From the NCBI RefSeq assembly GCF_041687215.1, contig NZ_JAWLCI010000013.1, positions 13,934-77,933 on the forward strand: a stretch of DNA of 64,000 bases, read 5' to 3'. Position numbers and translations under genes: made by a program. The notes under the pieces were generated by a model that saw only the letters and a program-made list of their open reading frames with translations, made no database searches and had not been told where the DNA came from. Positions 36,994 through 46,472 of this stretch are shown one piece after another (the first letter of the stretch is position 1; each line of letters begins with the position of its first letter). The DNA comes from Mariniphaga sp041687215 (GTDB lineage Bacteria; Bacteroidota; Bacteroidia; Bacteroidales; Prolixibacteraceae).

Positions 36994-37851
36994 ATGATAG
37001 ATAAAATAAGAACAGTTTTTGTTAAACTACTTGTCATTACACTGGGTAATATTCTTGTCTTTTTTCAACCCAAAAAGGCGCACCAACTATCAGGAAATAG
37101 AATTACGCTAGTACATAAGAATAAAAATAATATGAATATACCGGAAAGGTTAATGCGTGCTGCACTTGTAAGAAAACTTGAAAAAATACAAGATTACAAT
37201 ACAATAGCGGAAATGCATCAAAAATTTTGGACCAGTAAAAATGCTACGGAATTATTTTTAGAAACTGAAGTTGCTTTTGAAAATGATTTTCTGTCAAACG
37301 ATACTTTTATTTTCGATTTACTTAAAAAAGAATTATCAAATCAATCAGAAGAATTTAACACACTGGTAGAAATTGGAATTGGAAATGGCGATGTACTAAA
37401 TTATCTCAGTTCAGAATTCCCTGGCATTAATCGTTTTATTGGTATTGATCTTAGTCTAGACCAAATTGAAATAAATAAAAAAAAGTTCATTCATAACAAA
37501 AGGCTTGATTTTGTGGCCTCAGATGCTTTTGATTGGGTTAAAGAATACGGCCAAAGTAATACTATTTTTGTAACATCTAGAGGTGTTTTAGAATATTTTC
37601 TGGAGACACGTTTGCAAGAATTTTTGAACGAAATAAACCGATTAGGTAAAATTTTCTTTATAGCTATAGAACCTAATGGTGGTAGACACAATTTTGATAC
37701 AAACCCTAATTCTGAACTTTATGGGAATGAACCCTCATTTTCTCATAACTATCCAAAGCTTTTCAAAAATGCAGGCTTTAGTTTATGGCATTTTTCACAA
37801 CAACCCTGGGGGAGGAATGAAATTAAAACGTTTATTGGTGCGAAAAACTAA
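36994..37851 (+). CDS. SAM-dependent methyltransferase-like protein, copy 1
   Basis: 285 residues. A hydrophobic N-terminal stretch (FVKLLVITLGNILVFF) may associate with membrane. The class I methyltransferase core begins near residue 118 with LVEIGIGNGDVLNYLSSEF (motif I) and FIGIDLSLDQIEINKKK (motif II). The substrate is unknown. It stands just before the NRPS-PKS genes, so it could methylate a peptide or precursor, but a glycan role is equally possible. Copy 2 follows after 80 bases and is clearly a tandem duplicate. In copy 1 motif I the second Gly is separated by Ile-Gly-Asn-Gly, still compatible with SAM binding. Confidence 0.7.
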   Translation: MIDKIRTVFVKLLVITLGNILVFFQPKKAHQLSGNRITLVHKNKNNMNIPERLMRAALVRKLEKIQDYNTIAEMHQKFWTSKNATELFLETEVAFENDFLSNDTFIFDLLKKELSNQSEEFNTLVEIGIGNGDVLNYLSSEFPGINRFIGIDLSLDQIEINKKKFIHNKRLDFVASDAFDWVKEYGQSNTIFVTSRGVLEYFLETRLQEFLNEINRLGKIFFIAIEPNGGRHNFDTNPNSELYGNEPSFSHNYPKLFKNAGFSLWHFSQQPWGRNEIKTFIGAKN

Positions 37852-37931
37852 AAAACACCTGTACAATACTTGAAAATTACATTTATCGTAGTTAAATCTA
37901 TATTTTTTTGAATATCTATATACAGCAACCG

Positions 37932-38804
37932 ATGAAAAGAAAAATAAAAGCTATTCTATATCAACTTCTAAGAGGAATATTTGATTTACTTTCAGTACCA
38001 TTCGGAAATGTGCTTGTGTTTCTTCTCCCAAAAAAGGCGCGCCAATTATCAAAAAATGGATTAACTGTAGTCGTTAATAATAATATGAGTATACCGGAAC
38101 GTTTTATGCGTGCGGCGATTTTTAAAAAGCTTGAAAAGAGACAAGATTACAATACAATAGCGAAATTACATCAATCTTATTGGGCCAATAAAGGCACGGA
38201 GTGGTTATCACAATCAGAAGATTTATTTAAAACTGATTTTCTGCCAAATTGTACTTTTATATTCGATTTACTTAAAAAAGAATTATCAAACCAATCTGAA
38301 GAATTTAACACACTGGTAGAAATTGGAACTGGAAATGGCGCTGTACTAAATTATCTCAGTTCAGAATTTCCTAAAATTAATCATTTTGTTGGTTTAGATC
38401 TTAGTCCTGTTCAGATAGAAATAAATAATAAAAAATTTAGTAACAATAATCGACTTGAGTTTGTGACCTCAGATGGTTTTGAATGGGTAAAAGAACACGG
38501 GCACGATAATACTATTTTTGTCACTTCTGGAGGTGTTTTAGAATATTTTACCGAGCTGCGCTTACAAGATTTCTTGAGGCAAATTAACGCCTTGGGTAAA
38601 ACCATCTTTGTTGCAATAGAGCCTAATAGTACTAAACACAATTTTGAAACAAATCCCAATTCTCAAGTTTATGGACGTGAATGGGCATTTTCACATAATT
38701 ACCCGAAGCTTTTTAAAGATACAGGCTTTAGTGTATGGCATTTTTCACAAAAACATTGGGCTGAAGGCACTAATATTCAAACATTTATTGGAGCTAAAAA
38801 CTAA
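37932..38804 (+). CDS. SAM-dependent methyltransferase-like protein, copy 2
   Basis: ~290 residues from ATG 37932; a TTG at 37908 would only add eight residues and lies in a T-rich stretch. It is a paralogue of the preceding gene. DNA around 38270-38390 is almost identical to 37315-37430, and the core LVEIGTGNGAVLNYLSSEF has a better motif I. FVTSGGVLEYFTE and AIEPNSTKHNFETNPNSQ are shared. Two divergent copies side by side suggest either dosage or substrate split. The substrate is unknown. Confidence 0.7.
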   Translation: MKRKIKAILYQLLRGIFDLLSVPFGNVLVFLLPKKARQLSKNGLTVVVNNNMSIPERFMRAAIFKKLEKRQDYNTIAKLHQSYWANKGTEWLSQSEDLFKTDFLPNCTFIFDLLKKELSNQSEEFNTLVEIGTGNGAVLNYLSSEFPKINHFVGLDLSPVQIEINNKKFSNNNRLEFVTSDGFEWVKEHGHDNTIFVTSGGVLEYFTELRLQDFLRQINALGKTIFVAIEPNSTKHNFETNPNSQVYGREWAFSHNYPKLFKDTGFSVWHFSQKHWAEGTNIQTFIGAKN

Positions 38805-39032
38805 AATAAACCTTTTACAATTATTGTTTTCTGTTAAAAAATTAGTTGTTTTGTCTATCAATAGCGATATAAAGGTTTTTCGTTGTTAAATTGGATTCAA
38901 TAAATTTCAAAGGCCTAAAATTATCAACAACATGATGTGTTTTTAGATATGCCTAATTATTTTGACAGCTAAGAATCGCAGTTGAGTCGAATTACTGGTA
39001 TAATAACAAATTAACAGTTAATATTTATTTGA

Positions 39033-42000
39033 ATGATAGCGTCAAACAAAAATAATACAATTAGTAATCTCCAAAGAGATTATTGGCTTAACAGGTTGTC
39101 AGGATTACAATCGATAGTAAATCTGCCAAACAAAAAGTCACCTCACATAGTTAAAACCTATAGTGCCAAAAGTATTCGTTTCTCTCTATCAGAGAAGCAA
39201 ACAAAAGATCTGCAATCTTTCATTATTAAACATGAGGGTAATTTGTTTATTTGTCTTTTGACATCCTGGAATGTACTATTTTATAGATATACCTCTCAGA
39301 AAGATATTTTATTGGGAGCACATGTTAGCAATTCAGATTTGAATAGCCAGGTGGAGTTATGGGAAAACACTCTTTTTTTTCGTTCAGAGATAGACCCCTT
39401 TGAAAATTTTAGCAAACTATATAAAAGAGTTAAAGAGTCCATTTTGCTTGACTTCAAGCACGGTAACTACCCATTTACTTATTTGAAAGATGACCTCACA
39501 AGGGGTTCTAACAAAAACCCTAATGATTTGTTCAACATAATGTTGTCTCCCAAAGTTTTATCCGACAAGATGGATAATGAAGACAAATTGTTTTCAGAAG
39601 TTGATATAAAAATTACATTTGAAGAGGTAGATAAACAGCTCGTTTTTGAAATAACTTACAACACTAATATTTATGGTTTTGATATGATTGAGAAATTGAT
39701 CTCTCATTACAAGCAGCTTTTATCTGAACTTATAAATAATCCAAATGTAAGAATTGGGGAAATTGACTATATAAAGGATGAAGAACGGGAATTTTTGCTA
39801 AATACTCTTAGTAGTGAGATAGTAGATTATCCAAAAGAGAAAACATTAGTAGATTTATTCCTTGAGCAAGCAAATAAAAATCCTGATAATATAGCCGTAG
39901 TTTTTGAAAATAAAGAAATTACTTACAATGAGTTAGATAAGTTGTCAAATCAATTCGCAAACTATATAATAAACGTACATGGAGTAAATGCAACTGATTT
40001 GGTTGCTGTAATGCTTGATCGAAGTGAATGGATAATAATATGTTTATTAGGTGTTCTAAAGTCAGGGGCTGCTTATATTCCAATTGATCCTAATTATCCT
40101 GAACAAAGAAAAGAATATATACAAAATGATAGCCAATGCAAAACAATAATTAATAGTTCTTTACTAAATGACTTTATTAATAATATAAAAACTTATTCTT
40201 TAAATAAACCAGAAAAAATTAATATAAGTCCAGATAGTTTATGTTATATAATTTATACATCTGGTACTACTGGTAACCCCAAAGGAGTAATGATTGAGCA
40301 TCGAAATGTTGTTCGTTTATTTTTCAACAGCGCTCCACTTTTTGACTTCAATGAAAATGATGTCTGGTGTATGTTTCATTCCTTTTGTTTTGATTTTTCG
40401 GTTTGGGAAATGTATGGTGCGTTATTATTTGGTGGCAAATTAATAATTGTTTCAGAATTGATTGCTAAAGATCCCCTTGAATTCATTTCTATGGTTGATA
40501 AAGAGGGCATTACCGTTTTAAACCAAACACCTTCCGCATTTTATAACCTAATGGAGAGTACAAATAATTCTGAAGTAAGTTTGAATTTACGTTATATTAT
40601 TTTTGGTGGAGAAGCGCTTTTCCCAAAACACTTAGAAAAGTGGTATATTCAATATCCTGATGTCAAATTCATTAATATGTATGGAATTACAGAAACCACA
40701 GTGCATGTTACTTATAAAGAAATTGATGAATATGATATAGATAATAATATAAGTAACATAGGGAATTCTATTCCTACACTATCTGTTTACATACTAAATG
40801 AATTTAAAAAACTTCAACCGGTAGGTGTAGTGGGCGAATTATATATTTCTGGTAAGGGGTTAGCCAGAGGCTATCTCAATCGGCCAGAATTGACTGGCCA
40901 GAAGTTCGTTTCCAATCCTTTTATTAAAGGAGAACGGATGTACAGTTCGGGTGATCTTGCCAGAAGGTTACCAGATGGAAGCATTGAATATATTGGAAGG
41001 AAAGATGATCAGGTTAAAATAAGAGGACATAGAATAGAATTAGGTGAAATTGAATCGAAATTAAATTTGCTCCCGGATATCAAACGAGCTATAGTGCTGG
41101 CAAGTAATCACCTGAAAGGAGAAACTCAGTTGGTAGCCTATCTGCAACCCAAAGAAACCAAGGGTGATGCCAATTTTATTCGACAACAACTGGAAGAATT
41201 ACTTCCATATTTTATGATACCCTCCATTTTTATGTGGGTTGAAGATTTTCCTATCACATCAAATGGGAAAATTGACAAGAAAGCTCTTCCTCGACCTGAG
41301 TATGTAAGACCAGATTCTGCTCCTTTGTTGAAAAAACCTCGAACTAAACTTGAAAAAAATATTGCATCCATTTGGAGTGAACAGCTCAATGTACCAAGTA
41401 TTGGAATTGATGACAATTTTTTTGAAATGGGAGGAACCTCACTCTTAACTCAAAAAGTAGCCGCTTTCATGAGTCAAAGCTTGAACATGAAGGTACCAGT
41501 AACAAAAATTTATCAATATCCAACTATTTCAGAAATATCCAATTATTTTAAGATAGAAAAACCAACTGACGCAACTTTAGATAATCCAAAACCAGAAGGA
41601 TACAAATCACCTAGAGATATAGCCATTATTGGAATGGCAGGAAGATTTCCAGGAGCATTATCCATTGAAGAATTATGGGAGATTCTTAAAGAAGGTAAGG
41701 AAACTATTTCTTTTTTTTCTCAAGAAGAACTAGATAAAAGTATTTCGGAAAAATTACGAAATGATCCCTTATATGTTGCCGCTAGAGGAATTGTACCTTC
41801 TGCTAAAGAATTTGATGCTCGTTTTTTTGGCATCAATCCAAAATTGGCAGAATCAATGGATCCACAACAACGATTATTTTTAGAAATCGCCTGGGAAGTT
41901 CTCGAGCAATCCGGACATCTTCCCTCACATTATAAAGGAAGTATAGGAGTATATGCAGGAAAAGGCAGAAATTCTTACTTTGAAAACAATATATTGCCTA

Positions 42001-45000
42001 ATAAAGAACTGTTAAATCAAGTAGGAATCCTTCAGGTGGACTCAGTTAACGAAAAGGATTATATATCTTCCCGTACGGCTTACCATTTGAATCTTAAAGG
42101 ACCAGCAGTAAGTGTTCATTCGGCATGTTCAACATCTTTGTTAGCCGTTGCTGAAGCAGTTGAAGCTATAAGAAATAACCAATGCGACATCGCAATAGCA
42201 GGTGGGGCTAGTGTAACTGCTCCTATCTACAGCGGACATCTGTATCAAGAGGGAGCAATGTTGAGTTCAGATGGACATTGTCGTTCTTTTGATGCCAATG
42301 GAAAAGGAACAGTTTTTAGCGATGGTGCTGGAGTTATTCTCTTAAAAAGGTTGGAAAACGCAAAAGTAGATGGAGATTTCATTTATGGGGTAATAAAAGG
42401 AGTCGGAATAAATAATGATGGTGGTGGTAAGGGAAGTTTTACAGCGCCAAGTGCAGAAGGCCAGGCTGATGTAATATCCAGAGCGCTCAGAGATGCGCAA
42501 ATATCCCCTTCTGATATTAGCTATGTTGAAACCCATGGCACAGCAACCCCAATTGGAGATCCCATTGAGATAGAAGGACTGCAAATGGCCTTTGGCAAAC
42601 AATCCTTAAATGGTTATTGCGCTATAGGTTCTATAAAAAGTAATATGGGACACTTAACAGCTGCTGCAGGAGTTGCAGGAGTCATAAAAACCATGTTAGC
42701 CTTAAAATATCAAAAAATACCAGCATCTTTAGGTTACGAAAAAGCGAATCCAGCTATTGATTTTGAAAACAGTCCTTTCTTTGTAAATAACACATTTAGC
42801 GATTGGAAATGGAAAGGAAAAAGACGTGCAGGTGTCAGCTCCTTTGGTGTTGGAGGTACCAATGTACATGTTATAGTAGAGGAGTTTGAAGCCAATCAAC
42901 CAGCTTCAGGAGAAAATAAGCCATTACAATTACTAACCTGGTCAGCAAAAACAGACAAGAGCCTTGAAGGTTATAAAATAGCTTTGGGCAATTATATTAA
43001 ATCTTCAACTGAGATAAAATTAGCAGATGTAGCATATTCACTTAGTGTTACCAGAGATACATTCAGTAAACGTAGTTTTACCTTAGCGAATAATTCAGAA
43101 AACGCCATTAATCAACTATTGTTAGATGATACAACAACTGTAAAAACATCTGATTTGAAAGTTGTACCTAACAATTTGGCATTTCTTTTCCCCGGACAGG
43201 GTGCACAATATTTACAAATGGGTAAAGCACTTTATGAACATGAAGACGTGTTTCGTGAAGCAGTAAATCAATGTGCTGAAATATTATCGGAAGCTTTTAA
43301 TTTTGATATCCGTAATATTATTTATCCTGAAAATAATTCTCCCGAAGCAGAAATCCGTTTAAAAGATACCCAATATACACAACCAGCTTTGTTTGTTGTA
43401 GAATATGCCTTGTCTGAACTTTGGATGAGTTGGGGAATTAAACCAACTCATCTTTGTGGACATAGTATTGGTGAATTTGTAGCTGCTCTTTTGGCTGGCG
43501 TATTCACTTTAAAAGATGCACTACTACTGGTTGCTGTTCGAGGTAAATTGGTGAGTAATCTTCCTGGTGGCAGTATGTTATCAGTTAGAACATCTTATGA
43601 CATTCTATCAAAAATTCTTCCTGAAACACTTTCAGTAGCTGCTGTAAATTCTGACCAGTTATGTGTTGTTTCTGGAGAAGATAAGCCAATTGAAACCTTT
43701 GCTAAAATTTTAGAGGAGAAGGAAATTCCAAATAGATTGCTTTTAACCAGTCATGCATTCCATTCTAAAATGATGGATCCTATTCTGGGTATGTTTGAAT
43801 CTGAAGTTAAAAAAGTAACTTTAAATGCTCCTCGACTTCCTATTATTTCAACTGTAACCGGAACATGGCTGAGCGACAAAGAAGCTACTGATCCTCAATA
43901 TTGGACAAATCATTTGCGTGCTACTGTGCGTTTTTCGGACGCTATGGAAACAGCTCTTGGATTAGAGAATATCGTATTGTTAGAAGTTGGTCCTGGTCGT
44001 GCGTTAACCACTTTATCGCAACAAAAAAAGAAATCAAAATCAGCAACTTCAATTGCAAGTTTGGTTGTGCCAGGTGAAAATGAAAATTCCTATCACACCG
44101 TATTATCTGCTTTAGGACAACTTTGGCTAAATGGGATTGAGCCAGACTGGAAAGCATTTTACAGTGGCCAATCCAGGCAAAAAGTTTTGCTGCCATCATA
44201 CGTGTTTGATCGTAAACCTTGTTGGATAGATCCGCCATTAAATGAAGTATCTGCTGAAAACATGAATAAATTAATTGAACCTATTAAAAATCAATCGATA
44301 CAATCTCAAATGAAAACAATTGAACAACCTGATAGGAAAATGATGATTCTGGAAAAAGTTTCAGATATCGTTTTGAATACCTCTGGTATGGAGTTAAAAT
44401 CTTCTGAATACAACCATAGTTTTCTCGAATTGGGTCTTGATTCACTTGTTTTAACACAAATGGCGATAACTTTGAAAAATGAATTTAAAACGCCTATCAC
44501 CTTTCGTCAGTTAAATGACGAATTAAACACACCAAATCTTTTGGCAAACTATTTGGATAAAAATTTACCACCAGAGCGTTTTGTTCCTGTACCTCCAGCG
44601 CCTGACAAAGTATCAGCTCCTAATTTAGTCTCGAGTAACTCAATACAAACAAGCTCTTTTAATAATTTTGCTCAAACTAATAATAATACTGCAATAGATC
44701 TTATTGCCCAACAACTTCAATTGTTAGGAAAACAATTGGAATTGTTAAAAGGAAATAGTTCAACTCCTTCAGTGGTTCAAGAACCACTAATTGAACAGAT
44801 AAAGTTAACAACTAATTCGTCATCAGAATCACTGACTGAAGAAGAGATCAAAGAACACAAGAAACCTTTTGGTGCCTCGCCAAGAATTGAGAGGCAATCA
44901 TTAGAGTTAAATGAGGAGCAAGGAGCCTTTTTAAAAAAATTAATTCTTAGCTACAATAGTAAAACTACAAGCAGTAAAACCTACACTCAGGAACATCGTC

Positions 45001-46424
45001 AGCACATGTCTGATCCAAGAGTGGTGTCTGGCTTTAAGCCATTAACGAAAGAGCTTGTATATCCCATTGTTATTGAGAAATCTTCGGGCAACCGCCTTTG
45101 GGATTTGGATGGCAATGAGTATATCGACACTCTAAATGGCTTTGGTTCATGCATGTTTGGTCACCAACCTGATTTTATAAAAGAAGCCCTTCATAAACAA
45201 ATAGAACTTGGTTTTGAGGTGGGACCGCAACATCCCTTAGCGGGAGAAGTTTGCGAACTTCTTTGTGAGTTTACTGGCCATGAACGGGCAGCCCTTTGCA
45301 ATACGGGTTCAGAAGCAGTTTTAGGGGCTATGCGTATTGCCAGAACAGTCACTGGGCGTTCACTTATCATTGCTTTTACAGGATCTTACCATGGAATAAA
45401 TGACGAAGCACTTGTGCGAGGATCAAAAAAAATGAAAACGTTCCCAGCAGCAGCTGGAATTTTATCAGATTCCGTTCAAAATATTTTAGTGCTGGACTAT
45501 GGTACAGATGAAAGTTTAAACATAATTCGTAATCGTGCGCATGAAGTCGCTGCAATTCTTGTAGAACCAGTACAAAGTCGCAGACCGGAGTTTCAGCCTG
45601 TAGAGTTCCTGAAAGAAGTCCGTGAGATTACCAAAGCATCAGAAACTGTGCTTATTTTTGACGAAGTAATTACAGGTTTCCGTATGCATCCAGGTGGTAC
45701 ACAAGCATTGTTTGGAATTAAAGCAGATATTGCTACCTATGGAAAAGTTATAGGTGGAGGTATCTCTATTGGTGCTATTTTGGGTTATAAAAAATACATG
45801 GATGCGCTTGATGGTGGATATTGGCAATATGGTGACAACTCCATACCGGAAGTAGGTGTTACTTATTTTGCTGGCACATTTGTTCGCCACCCACTTGCGC
45901 TTGCTGCAGCGAAGGCATCCTTAATTTTTATGAAAAAGCAGGGAATAGACCTTCAAAACAAATTAACGGCTATGACCAAAGGCTTGGCTATAGATCTCAA
46001 TAATATGTTTGAAAAACAGGGCCTTCCTATCAAAATAACGTATTTTGGTTCGTTGTGGCGATTAAAATTCCTGGAAGAAATACCTTATTCAGAGTTGCTT
46101 TTTGTTTTGATGAGAGAAAAAGGTATTCACATTTGGGATGGGTTTCCATGTTTTATGACGAATGCTTTTCTGGAAAAAGATATTAAACAAATTAAAACAG
46201 TATTACTTGCATCTGTTAACGAGTTGGTTGCTGCTGGTTTTTTAAATTCGCAATCATCCAATTTTACATCTAAAACACAAAATACAAAAACTAAAACTTC
46301 TATAGATAAATTAAATACTCCACCATGTCCGGGGGCTAAGCTTGGTATGGATGAGAACGGAAATCCGGCATGGTTTGTAGCGGACAAAGAAAACAATGGT
46401 GAATATCGTAAAATCGATTTGTAA
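39033..46424 (+). CDS. Hybrid NRPS-PKS: (C)-A(Thr)-T-KS-AT-ACP-aminotransferase
   Basis: 2463 residues. Domains in order: C-terminal half of a condensation domain (~1-255, no HHxxxDG); A domain (~265-760, YTSGTTGNPKG near 409, NGKIDKKAL near 744); T (Ser803 in GGTSL); KS (~862-1290, Cys1032 in SACSTSL, both histidines in VETHGTATPIGDP and NMGHLTAAAG); AT (Ser1478 in GHSIGEF, HAFH malonyl signature); ACP (Ser1804 in LGLDSL); class III PLP aminotransferase (~1985-2400, Lys2238 in YGKVIGGG). The A-pocket residues read by eye are D-F-W-N-I-G-M-V-H, the threonine code. There is no KR. The missing half C domain suits a starter module. The expected product is Thr extended by malonyl, with the 3-keto group transaminated to an amine. 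The C-terminal PGAKLG...GNPAWFV tail is a common NRPS linker end. Confidence 0.9.
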   Translation: MIASNKNNTISNLQRDYWLNRLSGLQSIVNLPNKKSPHIVKTYSAKSIRFSLSEKQTKDLQSFIIKHEGNLFICLLTSWNVLFYRYTSQKDILLGAHVSNSDLNSQVELWENTLFFRSEIDPFENFSKLYKRVKESILLDFKHGNYPFTYLKDDLTRGSNKNPNDLFNIMLSPKVLSDKMDNEDKLFSEVDIKITFEEVDKQLVFEITYNTNIYGFDMIEKLISHYKQLLSELINNPNVRIGEIDYIKDEEREFLLNTLSSEIVDYPKEKTLVDLFLEQANKNPDNIAVVFENKEITYNELDKLSNQFANYIINVHGVNATDLVAVMLDRSEWIIICLLGVLKSGAAYIPIDPNYPEQRKEYIQNDSQCKTIINSSLLNDFINNIKTYSLNKPEKINISPDSLCYIIYTSGTTGNPKGVMIEHRNVVRLFFNSAPLFDFNENDVWCMFHSFCFDFSVWEMYGALLFGGKLIIVSELIAKDPLEFISMVDKEGITVLNQTPSAFYNLMESTNNSEVSLNLRYIIFGGEALFPKHLEKWYIQYPDVKFINMYGITETTVHVTYKEIDEYDIDNNISNIGNSIPTLSVYILNEFKKLQPVGVVGELYISGKGLARGYLNRPELTGQKFVSNPFIKGERMYSSGDLARRLPDGSIEYIGRKDDQVKIRGHRIELGEIESKLNLLPDIKRAIVLASNHLKGETQLVAYLQPKETKGDANFIRQQLEELLPYFMIPSIFMWVEDFPITSNGKIDKKALPRPEYVRPDSAPLLKKPRTKLEKNIASIWSEQLNVPSIGIDDNFFEMGGTSLLTQKVAAFMSQSLNMKVPVTKIYQYPTISEISNYFKIEKPTDATLDNPKPEGYKSPRDIAIIGMAGRFPGALSIEELWEILKEGKETISFFSQEELDKSISEKLRNDPLYVAARGIVPSAKEFDARFFGINPKLAESMDPQQRLFLEIAWEVLEQSGHLPSHYKGSIGVYAGKGRNSYFENNILPNKELLNQVGILQVDSVNEKDYISSRTAYHLNLKGPAVSVHSACSTSLLAVAEAVEAIRNNQCDIAIAGGASVTAPIYSGHLYQEGAMLSSDGHCRSFDANGKGTVFSDGAGVILLKRLENAKVDGDFIYGVIKGVGINNDGGGKGSFTAPSAEGQADVISRALRDAQISPSDISYVETHGTATPIGDPIEIEGLQMAFGKQSLNGYCAIGSIKSNMGHLTAAAGVAGVIKTMLALKYQKIPASLGYEKANPAIDFENSPFFVNNTFSDWKWKGKRRAGVSSFGVGGTNVHVIVEEFEANQPASGENKPLQLLTWSAKTDKSLEGYKIALGNYIKSSTEIKLADVAYSLSVTRDTFSKRSFTLANNSENAINQLLLDDTTTVKTSDLKVVPNNLAFLFPGQGAQYLQMGKALYEHEDVFREAVNQCAEILSEAFNFDIRNIIYPENNSPEAEIRLKDTQYTQPALFVVEYALSELWMSWGIKPTHLCGHSIGEFVAALLAGVFTLKDALLLVAVRGKLVSNLPGGSMLSVRTSYDILSKILPETLSVAAVNSDQLCVVSGEDKPIETFAKILEEKEIPNRLLLTSHAFHSKMMDPILGMFESEVKKVTLNAPRLPIISTVTGTWLSDKEATDPQYWTNHLRATVRFSDAMETALGLENIVLLEVGPGRALTTLSQQKKKSKSATSIASLVVPGENENSYHTVLSALGQLWLNGIEPDWKAFYSGQSRQKVLLPSYVFDRKPCWIDPPLNEVSAENMNKLIEPIKNQSIQSQMKTIEQPDRKMMILEKVSDIVLNTSGMELKSSEYNHSFLELGLDSLVLTQMAITLKNEFKTPITFRQLNDELNTPNLLANYLDKNLPPERFVPVPPAPDKVSAPNLVSSNSIQTSSFNNFAQTNNNTAIDLIAQQLQLLGKQLELLKGNSSTPSVVQEPLIEQIKLTTNSSSESLTEEEIKEHKKPFGASPRIERQSLELNEEQGAFLKKLILSYNSKTTSSKTYTQEHRQHMSDPRVVSGFKPLTKELVYPIVIEKSSGNRLWDLDGNEYIDTLNGFGSCMFGHQPDFIKEALHKQIELGFEVGPQHPLAGEVCELLCEFTGHERAALCNTGSEAVLGAMRIARTVTGRSLIIAFTGSYHGINDEALVRGSKKMKTFPAAAGILSDSVQNILVLDYGTDESLNIIRNRAHEVAAILVEPVQSRRPEFQPVEFLKEVREITKASETVLIFDEVITGFRMHPGGTQALFGIKADIATYGKVIGGGISIGAILGYKKYMDALDGGYWQYGDNSIPEVGVTYFAGTFVRHPLALAAAKASLIFMKKQGIDLQNKLTAMTKGLAIDLNNMFEKQGLPIKITYFGSLWRLKFLEEIPYSELLFVLMREKGIHIWDGFPCFMTNAFLEKDIKQIKTVLLASVNELVAAGFLNSQSSNFTSKTQNTKTKTSIDKLNTPPCPGAKLGMDENGNPAWFVADKENNGEYRKIDL

Positions 46425-46472
46425 AATAATCAATCAATTTTAGAAATTTTAAAAACGAATACGGTTACATAA

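Noticed and set aside
39024..39031. TTTATTTG as promoter of NRPS1
   Set aside because: It lacks the TA of the -7 box and touches the ATG at 39033.
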